Below are positions 27,588-35,707 of a DNA stretch of 60,577 nucleotides, piece by piece (within the stretch, counting starts at the first letter, position 1; every line of letters starts with the position of its first letter). Under the pieces are notes generated by a model. That model did no database searches, was not told the DNA's origin, and worked only from the letters and a program-made list of their open reading frames with translations. A program made the translations under genes and the position numbers. The DNA is from an uncultured Thermomicrobiales bacterium (GTDB lineage: Bacteria > Chloroflexota > Chloroflexia > Thermomicrobiales > UBA6265), in the NCBI GenBank assembly GCA_902806345.1, contig CADCWF010000296.1, positions 1 to 60,577 on the forward strand. Direction: 5' to 3'.

Positions 27588-28304
27588 CTACGAGCTGGCG
27601 CGGAGCACGTAGCCGACGCCGCGGACGGTCTGCAGCAGGCGCGGCTCTCGGTTCGCCTCAAGGGCCCGGCGGACGGCGGCGACGGTGACGGCCAGGACGT
27701 TCGACTCACCGAAAAAATCGTCGCCCCAGATGCGCTTCATTAGGGTGTCGTGGGTGAGCACCTGGTTGGGGTGGCGAACGAAGAAGTGCAGCAGGTCGAA
27801 CTCGCGCGCCGTCAGCGTCACCTCGCGGCTGCCGCGGGTGACGATCCGGCTGCTGGGGTCGAGGGTCAGGTCCTCGTAGCGAAGTGCCTCGGTCGGGGCG
27901 CCATTCGGGGCGGCGGGGGTGGGGGCCTGGGCCCGCCGCAGCAGCGCCTTGACGCGGGCGATCAGCTCGGTGATGGCGAAGGGCTTCGGCAGGTAGTCGT
28001 CGGCCCCCGCCTCGAGGCCGGAGACGCGGTCGGTGACGGCGTCGAGCGCGGTCAGCATCAGGATCGGCGTCGGCGGCAGGCCGGCCGCATCCTCCATCGC
28101 CCGGATCCGCTTGCAGATCTCGATCCCGTTGATGTCGGGCAGCATCAGGTCGAGCAGGATCAACTCCGGCGGCTGGTCGCGCACCGCCGCCAGGGCCGCC
28201 TTGCCGTCGTTGGCGATATCGACCTGGTGCCCTTCCAGGAGAAGGCTGCGCTGAACCAGCCGGACGATTTCCGGCGTGTCCTCGACCACCAATACCCGCG
28301 CCAT
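27588..28304 (-). CDS. OmpR/PhoB-type response regulator, 238 aa
   Basis: Two-component output protein. The receiver domain (1-118) has E8, D9, phospho-acceptor D52 and the conserved Thr and Lys in MLTALD and LPKPF. A winged-helix DNA-binding domain follows (about 140-236) with LTAREFDLLHFFVRHPNQVL and a final TVRGVGYVL. No histidine kinase is adjacent, so it is an orphan here. Start ATG at 28304. It is upstream of the split opine dehydrogenase on the same strand. Confidence 0.95.
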   Translation of the reverse strand: MARVLVVEDTPEIVRLVQRSLLLEGHQVDIANDGKAALAAVRDQPPELILLDLMLPDINGIEICKRIRAMEDAAGLPPTPILMLTALDAVTDRVSGLEAGADDYLPKPFAITELIARVKALLRRAQAPTPAAPNGAPTEALRYEDLTLDPSSRIVTRGSREVTLTAREFDLLHFFVRHPNQVLTHDTLMKRIWGDDFFGESNVLAVTVAAVRRALEANREPRLLQTVRGVGYVLRASS

Positions 28305-28781
28305 CGCGTCGGCCCCCTTGCGCCCGGCGGCGCGGGGACCGTCCCGCGGCGCCTTCCGGTGGAGTCTATCGTAGACGGTTCGGCGAGCGAGCCTGGCCAG
28401 GGGCGGGTGGCATCCGCGGCGGAACGTCCTGAATCCGCCGCGGACGGCACCGCCGGCGGCAATCCTACCGTGCCCGAAGCGCGAGGCGGACCGGCGTCAC
28501 ATCGCGAGCGGCGCACCATCCAGAGCCGCCCGATTCTCCGCCTTCCCGATACCCGCCGGCCGAACCCTTCGCTCCCTCACCCCACCGGTACCGGGCACCC
28601 GGCTTCACCATGCAGGACTGGCGGGGGCGAGGGCTCGCCCCCGCCGGACCGACGACGCGATCGCGGATCTCGGACGGGGGTCGCCAGCGGCGAGGGCGTA
28701 CAATCGGATGGTCGGGGAGGGGACGTCCGTCCCGTCCGCCCCCGTTCGCGCCGGACAGACCGCTCGCCGGAGGTGCCCTCC
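28305..28781. other. Intergenic stretch, no gene seen
   Basis: Divergent gap between the response regulator and a small secreted protein. Contains C/G-rich text without a convincing promoter; the TCACCCCACCGG stretch at 28577-28590 faintly resembles repeat family B. Confidence 0.35.
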
Positions 28782-29105
28782 ATGAACGATCGTTTCCCGC
28801 GCCGCCTGGGCGTGGTCGCCCCAGCCCTGGCCCTGGCCACCGCGCTCGGATGCGCCGTGGCGGTCGCCGCCGAGGAGGCCCCCGTCGCGGGGCCGGCGGT
28901 CGCGGCCGCCGAACCCGCGGCCGTCCCCGCAACCGTGCCGCTGGCCGGCTCGGCGTCGGTGGCGGCGACGACGTTCATCGCCACGAGCGGACCGGTCGCG
29001 GTCAACAGCGACGGCCTGACGGCGGCCTCGGGCACCGTCGCGGTGCCTTCGGGCAGTCCCCTCGGCCCGGTCACGGGGTCGGCGCCGGCGGCCGTGGTTC
29101 CGTAG
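28782..29105 (+). CDS. Small secreted Ala/Val-rich protein, 107 aa
   Basis: Signal peptide at 1-29 (FPRRLGVVAPALALATALGCAVAVAAEE, shown in part by charge then hydrophobic core). The mature part is low-complexity Ala/Val/Thr/Pro/Gly without Cys. No family recognised. Composition resembles the middle parts of the two Excalibur proteins, so it may be a wall-associated stalk that lacks the calcium module. ATG has GGAGG 8 nt upstream. Confidence 0.6.
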   Translation: MNDRFPRRLGVVAPALALATALGCAVAVAAEEAPVAGPAVAAAEPAAVPATVPLAGSASVAATTFIATSGPVAVNSDGLTAASGTVAVPSGSPLGPVTGSAPAAVVP

Positions 29106-29220
29106 GTGCGGGGTGCGGACGCGAGGCGCCGCGACCGAACCGTCCTCGCCCCCGGCCCTCTCTCCCGCTTCGGCCCGACAAGGGTTCCAATCCAAGTGGA
29201 GGTGGCTGGTCCACGCCTGG

Positions 29221-29284
29221 CCCTCACCCCCCTGCCGCCACCTGCTCCGCGGGTACCCGGCCCGATGCGCGGGAGAGGGGGAGA
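29221..29284. repeat. Dispersed palindromic repeat, family B (with inner palindrome)
   Basis: CCCTCACCCC, an inner GCGGGTACCCGGCCCGATGCGC block and GGGAGAGGGG. Lies in the 338-bp gap before the fluoride channel gene; no gene is seen in that gap. Confidence 0.6.
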
Positions 29285-29405
29285 GCTGGCCTCGCCGCCT
29301 CGATTGCGTCCCGATCCCCGACCCTGTCGGGCGCGGCGGGAGCCGGGGGGCGGGTTCCGACCGCACCGTCGCGTGGTACGGAGGTCGGTGCTTGTTGTGC
29401 TTGAC

Positions 29406-29438
29406 CCCACCCAATCGGTAACGGCATCGTTGGGTGGG
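29406..29438 (+). promoter_or_regulatory. Leader hairpin covering the ribosome site of the fluoride channel gene
   Basis: Perfect 9-bp arms CCCACCCAA (29406-29414) and TTGGGTGGG (29430-29438) with a 15-nt loop. The right arm contains the only G-rich sequence that could act as ribosome site and ends 5 nt before the GTG start. Pairing would hide it. It does not match the conserved fluoride riboswitch core. Confidence 0.5.
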
Positions 29439-29443
29439 CGGCG

Positions 29444-29818
29444 GTGACGGCCGTCGTCTGGGTCGCGCTCGGGGGGGCGCTGGGGTCGGTTGCCCGCTAC
29501 GGCGTCTCGCTGATCGGCGCCCGCCTCGGCGCCGCCTTCGCGCTGCCGACGTTCGCCGTCAACGTCACCGGCTCGTTCGCCATCGGCCTCGCCATGGCGC
29601 TGCTGCTGGGGCGGGCGGCGGACCCCGCCTGGCGGTTCTTCCTCGTGACCGGGTTCCTCGGCGGCTACACCACCTTCAGCACCTTCGCCTTCGACGCCCT
29701 CCGCCTGACCCACGAGGGCCGCCCGGCCCAGGCGGCCCTGTACGTCGTCGGCACGACTGTGGTCGGGTTGCTGGCGTGCGCCGCTGGCGTCGCGCTTGGC
29801 CGTCTGCTGGCCCGCTAA
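29444..29818 (+). CDS. crcB: Fluoride channel CrcB/Fluc, 124 aa
   Basis: Dual-topology fluoride exporter that works as a dimer in the inner membrane. Four membrane segments. Signature parts are intact: GGALGSVARYG (10-20), N40 in FAVNVTGSF, and the Phe/Thr-lined pore helix GFLGGYTTFSTF (70-81) that includes the central sodium site. One gene for a single, self-pairing type. The GTG start at 29444 sits right after a leader hairpin. No other ion gene nearby. Confidence 0.95.
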   Translation: MTAVVWVALGGALGSVARYGVSLIGARLGAAFALPTFAVNVTGSFAIGLAMALLLGRAADPAWRFFLVTGFLGGYTTFSTFAFDALRLTHEGRPAQAALYVVGTTVVGLLACAAGVALGRLLAR

Positions 29819-30254
29819 CGAGGCCGGGAGACGGGAAGACTCGTCGAGAGGCAAGCAGGCACCCGCGCTCACCGACCCGTGACGACGGTTGCCCCCTTCG
29901 TTATCTCGCACCAGACATCCAACCGATGCGGAATCCGGCGGGACGGGTCCGGTATCCGGGGCCGGGCCCTCGCCCTACTCGGGGACCCGACCGCCGCCCG
30001 TTCCGCGGGCACCCGGCCTGACGCGCGGTTCCCCGAGCTGAGCGGGGGCTCGTGCCGACCTGCGAGCAGAAGCATCCAAGCGGATGTCGCATGAACGATC
30101 CCGCGTGGGCGAGTGCCATGCGGCATGGGGCAGCAATCGGAGCCGGAGTGGGCGTGTCCGTAGGGCCGGGCGAACGACCATCGACCGTCGGCTCGGACAG
30201 ACGGCAAACCGGGCGGTCGCTCTCTGGCCTGGCGACTTGGGGCCGAACGCCGCT
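29819..30254. other. Intergenic stretch with degenerate repeat
   Basis: Between the convergent fluoride channel and kinase genes. The text at about 29962-30050 (GGGGACCCGACCGCC, CGCGGGCACCCGGCC) is a degenerate copy of the family B repeat. No gene is supported. Confidence 0.45.
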
Positions 30255-31676
30255 TCATGCCCCGCGCAGCAGCGCCACCACCTCGGCCAGCGTCTCCGGG
30301 CCGCCGACGTTGCCGGGGAAGACGACGTAGGGCAGGCCCGGGTAGCGCGTCTCCGGCCCCAGCCGCCAGACGGGCACCCCCGGCCGCACCTGGCCGAGCA
30401 CGATCGCCCGCCGTGCCCCGAGTGCCTCCGTCCCCACGTCCGAGGAGGTGATGCCGCCCTTGCCGACCACCCAACCGGGGACGCCGCCTTGGGCACCCCC
30501 AAGGCCGCGGACCGCCGACACGAGGGCAGCCGAGACGCTCCGGCTGATCCGCAACTGGTCCTCCGGTCCGTCGCCCTGGACGACCTCGCGGGTGGTGGCG
30601 AGGACCGGCGTCTCCCCCCGGCCCAGCGCCTCCCGCGCCGCCCGGCTCGCCGCCGTGATGGCCGCGCCGCGCCGCGCCGGGTCGAGCACGGCCGGCACCG
30701 AGAGCCCGACCGCGACGACCCCCGGCTGTTCCACCAGCGCCGCCAACTGCTGCCCCGTCCGCCCGACGTGGGAGCCGACGACGACGAAGCCGGGCAGGGG
30801 GGCGGGGGCATCCGGGCCGAGCAGGTCGTCCCGCGAGAGCAGGGGCCGCGCCTCCTGCCCGGCCCGGATCCGGACGAACGAGGCGGCGGTGCGGGCCAGC
30901 AGCCGGATCCCCGCCGCCTCGGCCAGGAGCGACCCGAGGGCGACGACCTCCAGGTCGCGGTCGGCGACGGCGTTGACGACGACCACCTGCCCGCCCGCGC
31001 AGGCCCGGAGCGCCCGCGCCACGCCGTCCGGCCCCTCGCCACGGATGAGGTCGAGCCCGAGCGAGGCGACCTCGGCCGCCGGAATCCGCCCTCCCGTCCG
31101 CTCCTCGACCCAGGCACGCAGGTCGGACGAGCGGTAGCCGAACGAGGCGTCGAGGGCGAACTCGCTCTCGGCCGCCGCTATCCATTGCTCGCCGTCGCGC
31201 ACCCAGTGGGTGTCGCCGACGGTGAGGCGGCCGCCCTCGACGAAGGCCGGGGCCAGCAGCAGGGCGTCGACGCCGCCGAGCACCTCTGCCAGGGCGTCCG
31301 TCTCGGCCGGGAAGTGGCCGCGCAGGGTCGAGTCGCTCCGGCTGAGCACCGTGGCCTCAATCCCCGCCTCCCGACTGGCGGCCAGCAGGTTGGCGGCGAT
31401 CTCCCGGTTCAGCGCGGCCGCGTCGGCCTCTGGCAGCGAGCGGCTGTTGGTCAGGACGAAGCAGAGCGGGCCCGGATCGCGCAGCTCGGCGGCGAGGTCG
31501 GGAACCTCCCAGCGGGCCAGCACCGGCGTCTGGGAGACGGTCTGGACGCCGGTCGGGTCGTCGTCGAGGGCGACCAGCTTGCGGCCGGAGCGCGCCTGGG
31601 CCCCCCGGATCCAGGGGAGGAGCGGTTTGGGCCATTCTGGCGGCAGACCGGCGAAGGGGCCGGTCGGGGCTGCCAC
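30255..31676 (-). CDS. Four-carbon acid sugar kinase family protein (DUF1537/OtnK-like), 473 aa
   Basis: Kinase of the OtnK/DtnK type, which phosphorylates erythronate-, threonate- or related acid sugars. N-terminal domain holds the substrate motif LDDDPTGVQTV and SRSDSTLRGHFPAE; the C-terminal nucleotide-binding domain holds GKGGITSSDVGTEAL. GTG start at 31676 shares its G with the TAG stop of the upstream dehydrogenase (TAGTG), so the two genes are translated together. No aldolase or decarboxylase partner is adjacent, unlike typical otn clusters. Confidence 0.88.
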   Translation of the reverse strand: MAAPTGPFAGLPPEWPKPLLPWIRGAQARSGRKLVALDDDPTGVQTVSQTPVLARWEVPDLAAELRDPGPLCFVLTNSRSLPEADAAALNREIAANLLAASREAGIEATVLSRSDSTLRGHFPAETDALAEVLGGVDALLLAPAFVEGGRLTVGDTHWVRDGEQWIAAAESEFALDASFGYRSSDLRAWVEERTGGRIPAAEVASLGLDLIRGEGPDGVARALRACAGGQVVVVNAVADRDLEVVALGSLLAEAAGIRLLARTAASFVRIRAGQEARPLLSRDDLLGPDAPAPLPGFVVVGSHVGRTGQQLAALVEQPGVVAVGLSVPAVLDPARRGAAITAASRAAREALGRGETPVLATTREVVQGDGPEDQLRISRSVSAALVSAVRGLGGAQGGVPGWVVGKGGITSSDVGTEALGARRAIVLGQVRPGVPVWRLGPETRYPGLPYVVFPGNVGGPETLAEVVALLRGA

Positions 31677-32461
31677 TACTGGGCCAGGAAGCCGCCGTCG
31701 ACCGGCAGGATGGCGCCGGTGACGAAGGAGGCCTCGTCGGAGGCGAGGAAGAGGATCGCCCGCGCCACCTCGTCCGGTTCGCCGATCCGGCCCATCGGGT
31801 GGGCTTGTTCGATGGTGGCCAAGTACTCGGCGCCGCCCGGTTCGTCCGGCAGTTGCTTGACGCGGTCGGTGCGGATGGTGCCGGGGGCGACGGCGTTGAC
31901 CCGGATGCCCCGGTCGGCCCACTCGATGGCGAGGTGCTTGGTGATGCCGGAGGCGACGAACTTGGCCGGGCCGTAGGCGGCCTGCCGTTTCTGGCCGGCG
32001 AGGCCGGAGATGGAGGAGAGGCAGACGATGCTCCCGCCGCCGGTCTCAAGCATGGCGGCGATGGCGTGCTTGCAGGAGAGGAACATGCCCCGCCCGTCGA
32101 TCGCCATCACCGCGTCCCACTCCTCGGGCGTCGTCTCCAGCGCGTCGGAGAGGGGGATGATGCCGGCGTTGGCGACGAGGACATCGAGCCGCCCGAACCG
32201 GCCGACGGCGGCGTCCACCGCCTGCCGCACGTCGGCGTCCTGGGAGACGTCGCCGGCGACGGTCGTCACCTCGGCGCCGGACGCCGTCAGCTCGTCGGCC
32301 AGTCGCTCTAGCGCCGCCGCGTTGACATCGAAGAGCGCCAGCCGCGCCCCCTCGCGGGCGAACAGCTCGGCGGTGGCGCGGCCGATGCCGGCGGCGGCAC
32401 CGGTGACGAGACAGGCCTTGCCGCGGAGGCGGCCGAGTGCTTGGGGAGCGGGGTCGGTCAC
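31676..32461 (-). CDS. Short-chain dehydrogenase/reductase, 261 aa
   Basis: Classical SDR. TGAAAGIGRA cofactor motif near residue 20, D43 after the second strand (preference for NAD), NAG, catalytic Ser in SSIS, and YGPAK with Tyr and Lys. Ends PVDGGFLAQ. Directly upstream of and coupled to the acid sugar kinase, so it probably oxidises a sugar acid that the kinase then phosphorylates. ATG at 32461 with AGGAGG upstream. Confidence 0.93.
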   Translation of the reverse strand: MTDPAPQALGRLRGKACLVTGAAAGIGRATAELFAREGARLALFDVNAAALERLADELTASGAEVTTVAGDVSQDADVRQAVDAAVGRFGRLDVLVANAGIIPLSDALETTPEEWDAVMAIDGRGMFLSCKHAIAAMLETGGGSIVCLSSISGLAGQKRQAAYGPAKFVASGITKHLAIEWADRGIRVNAVAPGTIRTDRVKQLPDEPGGAEYLATIEQAHPMGRIGEPDEVARAILFLASDEASFVTGAILPVDGGFLAQ

Positions 32462-32575
32462 GGGGTCCTCCTGAGCGGTGCCGCCGGCATCGCGAACGGT
32501 AGGGTCGCCGCCGCCGATCGGCCTGCTCCACGGCCATCAATCCGAGCGGCTAAACAAGACCGGCAGCTGCGCCGC

Positions 32576-32636
32576 CGAGTCCGGCGCTGAAGCACCGGGC
32601 TGAAGCCACGAAGGACCCTTAAGGGCCCTGAGCACG
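32576..32636. repeat. Palindromic repeat, family A
   Basis: CCGAGTCCGGCGCTGAAGCACCGGGCTGAAGC followed by CACGAAGGACCC and TTAAGGGCCCTGAG. Second hairpin GGACCCTTAAGGGCCC is nearly perfect. Lies between the cyclase and SDR genes. Confidence 0.65.
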
Positions 32637-32692
32637 GGGTGGTGGTCGGGTCGCGTCTCGTCTCCTCGTCTCCTCGTCTTCCCGACTCACGA

Positions 32693-33514
32693 CTACCGAC
32701 TCCCCGGCCCTCGTTGCCGCGGCACCAGCCCGATCGCCCGCGCCGGGCCGGCCGAGCCGCCGGCGATCTTGAGCGGCAGGCAGACGAAGAGGGCGCCGCG
32801 GGGCGGCAGCTTGTCCAGGTTGGCGAGCAGCTCGACGAAGACCATGTTGCGGCCGAGGCCGAAGACGTGGGGGGGCACCCCGGCGTGGCTGGCGCCGACG
32901 CTGACGCCGTCGAGGCCGACGACGGTGGCGCCGCGGTCGAGCAGCAATCGCAGCGTCGGCACGCCGGGGGTCGGCCAGCCGGGGCCGCGGCCCAACAGGA
33001 ACGGCTCGCGGGCGTAGCGGTCGCCCTCCGGCGGCGGCTGGTAGAAGCGGTCCCAGCCGGAGGCGAAGAGGACGATGTCGCCGGGCCGGAGGGCGCCGTG
33101 CTCGGCCTCCCACGCCTCGACCATCCCCGGGGTGATCTCGGGGCTCTCGCCGTGCTCGCCCTGGCCGGTCAGGTGCGAGACGTCGATGACGGCGGCGGGG
33201 CCGATCAGGCGGGAGAGATCGAGCTTGTCGACGGTGAGGGTGCCCAGCTCGCCTTCGTGCGGGAGGCCGGAGCCGGGCGGCGGGACGAAGTGGGCCGGGG
33301 CGTCGACGTGGGTGCCGCAGTGCTCGTCGAGGAGGACGAAGCCGGTGTGGTAGGGGCCGATGGGGCCGAACCAGTTGAAGACCTTGCGCTGGAACGGCAC
33401 GTGGGTCGGCCAGGCGCCGGGCAGCTCCTCGGCCAGGGTGACGGTGAGGTCGACGACCTCGCTGGTGGCGAGGGCGGCGGTCAGGGCGGCGAGGGAGGGG
33501 GCGGCGTCGGGCAC
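32693..33514 (-). CDS. Cyclase family protein (kynurenine formamidase-like metal hydrolase), 273 aa
   Basis: Metal-dependent amide/lactone hydrolase of the cyclase family (PF04199). The defining HCGTHVDAPAHF motif at about 64-75 gives His, Asp and His ligands, and a later GLDGVSVGASHAG block supplies the rest. Some relatives open lactones, fitting a place in sugar-acid breakdown upstream of the SDR and kinase on the same strand. Kynurenine formamidase activity is possible but there are no tryptophan genes near. ATG at 33514. Confidence 0.9.
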   Translation of the reverse strand: MPDAAPSLAALTAALATSEVVDLTVTLAEELPGAWPTHVPFQRKVFNWFGPIGPYHTGFVLLDEHCGTHVDAPAHFVPPPGSGLPHEGELGTLTVDKLDLSRLIGPAAVIDVSHLTGQGEHGESPEITPGMVEAWEAEHGALRPGDIVLFASGWDRFYQPPPEGDRYAREPFLLGRGPGWPTPGVPTLRLLLDRGATVVGLDGVSVGASHAGVPPHVFGLGRNMVFVELLANLDKLPPRGALFVCLPLKIAGGSAGPARAIGLVPRQRGPGSR

Positions 33515-33623
33515 GGGCGGCTCCGGGGCAGGGCGGCAGGTCGATGGGGGGGAGGCTAGCAGAACCGGGGGAGGGGGTGGAACCTGGCGTCAAGCAGGTT
33601 CGCTCCGGACATGGGAACGCCGG

Positions 33624-33670
33624 CCCTCACCCCCCAGCCCCCTCTCCCGATGCGCGGGAGAGGGGGTGCA
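33624..33670. repeat. Dispersed palindromic repeat, family B
   Basis: CCCTCACCCCCCAGCCCCCT then CTCCCGATGCGCGGGAGAGGGGG. The CTCCCG-ATGC-GCGGGAG core can form a hairpin. Confidence 0.65.
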
Positions 33671-33702
33671 GCCTCCCGTTGTTGGGGAACCCAATTGCCA
33701 TA

Positions 33703-33880
33703 TCACGTCCACGACTCACGAGAGCGTGGGAGCGCCGTCTCCAGGCGGCCGACGAACTCGGCCAACGTGATCCCGAGGGCGGGGCAGAGGGCGCCGGCTT
33801 CGAGCAGATCGAAGCGGCCTTCGCCAGCCTCGATCTTGGAAATGACGGGGGGGGACGCCGAGGCGGGTGGGACCAGGTAC
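33703..33880 (-). pseudogene. Truncated XRE-type helix-turn-helix antitoxin
   Basis: The frame reads PPVISKIEAGEGRFDLLEAG then LCPALGITLAEFVGRLE, the second half of an XRE HTH domain (VSKxExGxRRxDxxEL, CxALGI, EFxxxLE). The first two helices are missing; upstream is the end of the GH4 gene. No start or toxin partner. It is a remnant. Confidence 0.5.
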
Positions 33881-33890
33881 TCATCGCGGT

Positions 33891-35336
33891 TCACGCCAGC
33901 GCCGGCATCATCTCTCCGTGGGCCGCGAGCAGGTCGTCCACCAGGGAGACGATTTGCTCCGGGTCGAGCTCGGCAGCGGTGTGGGGGTCGAGCAGCGCGG
34001 CCTGATAGACGTGCTCGCGCTTGCCGGTCAGCGCGGCCTCGACGGTCAGCTCCTGGACGCCGATGTTGGTCCGCATCAGGGCCGCCAGTTGGGGCGGCAG
34101 CGCCCCGACGACCGTCGGCTGGACGCCGAGGCGGTCGACCAGACAAGGGACCTCGACGCAGCAGCCGGCCGGCAAGTTGGTGATGGGACCCGGGTACCGG
34201 TTCGGCACGTTGCCGTAGACGACCCGGGGCTCACCGGTCTCGGCGCTGTGGATGATCAGCGTGCCGTACTCCCCAGAGTGGCCGCCGGCGTGCTCGGCCT
34301 CGGCGGCCAGCTCGGCCTGCCGCAGGCGGTCCGCCCGCGACGGGTCCTCCTTGGCCACCATCGCCAGGCGCCGCTCGGTCATCCCGTGGAGCTGGCCCGC
34401 CCGGGCTGCCTCGTAGCGGGGCAGCGCGTCCGGGTCGGCGGCGGTCAGCGCCTCTCGGAACTCGCCCCACTCGGCGATCTGGTCGACGCAGCGGGCCGGG
34501 TACTCGTCGAGCGGGACGTTGTAGCGGTCGATCAGATCGGCCCGGCCCGGCTTGATGAACCAGGGGACGTACTCGGAGAAGTGCTCGCTCGACTCCGTGA
34601 CGAAATGGCCGAAGCGGCGGAAGACCTCGAACCGGACCCGCTCCCAGGCGGGGTAGTCGCCCGATTCGGCCAAGGCCCGGAGGGCCGGGTAGAGGTCCTC
34701 CCCGTCCCGCTCGAACCGCAGGTAGAAGGCGACGTGGTTGATCCCGGCGCAGAGGTAGTCGACCTCGTCGAACGGGACGTCGAGCCACCCCGCGAGGTCG
34801 GCGGCGGTGCCCTGGACGCTGTGGCAGAGGCCGACGGTGCGGATGGTGGTCGCCCGCTCCATCGCCATGCAGAGCATCGCCATCGGGTTGGAGTAGTTGA
34901 GGAAGAGGACGTCCGGGCAGACCTCCTCCATCCGGCGGCCCATCTCCAGCATGACGGGGATCGTCCGCAGGGCGCGCATGATGCCGCCGATGCCGAGGGT
35001 GTCGCCGATGGTCTGCCGCAGGCCGTACTTCTTCGGGATCTCGAAGTCGGTGACGGTGGCCGGCTTGTAGCCGCCGACCTGGATCATGTTGACGGCGTAG
35101 TCGGCCCCGTCCAGCGCCCGCCGGAGGTCGGTCGTCGCCTCGACGGTGGGGGAGGCGCCGGCGTCGTCCGCCAGCTTGCGGGCGACCCCCTCGGTGTCCG
35201 CCAGCCGCCCGGGGTCGATGTCCATCAGGGCGATGGTCGAGCCGTGCAGCTCCGGGAAGGTGAAGAGGTCCTGGAGCAGGTTGCGGGCGAAGACGGTGCT
35301 GCCCGCCCCGATGAACGCGATCTTGGCCTTGGCCAT
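33891..35336 (-). CDS. Glycoside hydrolase family 4, alpha-galactosidase-like, 481 aa
   Basis: NAD- and Mn-dependent glycosidase that works by oxidation and elimination. Dinucleotide motif GAGSTVFARNLLQDLF at residues 10-25, MDIDPGRL strand end, NYSNPMAM, and the metal-binding Cys-His in GLCHSVQGT with the partner His in AGINHVAFYL. The CHSVQGT form is typical of alpha-galactosidases (MelA) in the family. Start ATG at 35336. It is part of the group with a second GH4, an amidohydrolase and a sugar ABC importer, which points to uptake and splitting of alpha-linked glycosides. Confidence 0.93.
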   Translation of the reverse strand: MAKAKIAFIGAGSTVFARNLLQDLFTFPELHGSTIALMDIDPGRLADTEGVARKLADDAGASPTVEATTDLRRALDGADYAVNMIQVGGYKPATVTDFEIPKKYGLRQTIGDTLGIGGIMRALRTIPVMLEMGRRMEEVCPDVLFLNYSNPMAMLCMAMERATTIRTVGLCHSVQGTAADLAGWLDVPFDEVDYLCAGINHVAFYLRFERDGEDLYPALRALAESGDYPAWERVRFEVFRRFGHFVTESSEHFSEYVPWFIKPGRADLIDRYNVPLDEYPARCVDQIAEWGEFREALTAADPDALPRYEAARAGQLHGMTERRLAMVAKEDPSRADRLRQAELAAEAEHAGGHSGEYGTLIIHSAETGEPRVVYGNVPNRYPGPITNLPAGCCVEVPCLVDRLGVQPTVVGALPPQLAALMRTNIGVQELTVEAALTGKREHVYQAALLDPHTAAELDPEQIVSLVDDLLAAHGEMMPALA

Positions 35337-35494
35337 GCTGGTGTTCTCCCTCGTCGTGCGTTCTCGCTCGGGTGATGGGGGCGAATGTGTGCCGCTTGTC
35401 CCGCCATCCTACTCGGGAGCGGCGAGGGCGGCTCGCGATCCGCACCCCGGAGTCGGCGCGCCGAGCCCGGCGATGCATCACCGACGCGGCCCCG

Positions 35495-35549
35495 CGCCCG
35501 GCCCTAAAGGGACCGGGCTGAACGGTCGAAGGACCCTGAAGGGCCCTGA
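35495..35549. repeat. Palindromic repeat, family A
   Basis: GCCCGGCCCTAAAGGGACCGGGCTGAA, then GTCGAAGGACCCTGAAGGGCCCTGA. It lies in a 357-bp gap that holds no other feature. Confidence 0.7.
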
Positions 35550-35658
35550 TGACGGATGGCGCGGGAGGGCATCGGGTTGCGGATGAGTCGACGACCTTGG
35601 GTCTGCTAGCGGCCGGCTGGCGGTTGCCCCACCGTCGTTCTCAGCCCGATTCATCGGG

Positions 35659-35707
35659 CTTCGTTGCCTTAGCCCGGTCCCTGTAGGGCCGGGCTAAGGC
35701 AACGAAG
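35659..35707. repeat. Near-perfect 49-bp hairpin, family A, containing a stop codon
   Basis: Arms of 23-24 bp: CTTCGTTGCCTTAGCCCGG and, inverted, CCGGGCTAAGGCAACGAAG, around CCCT-GT-AGGG. The TTA/TAA of the arm provides the minus-strand stop of the amidohydrolase gene at 35694-35696. It probably also acts as a transcription terminator for that gene. Confidence 0.75.

Noticed and set aside
29106-29443. A fluoride riboswitch before crcB
   Set aside because: The conserved core sequences and pseudoknot pattern are not there; only a simple hairpin is seen.
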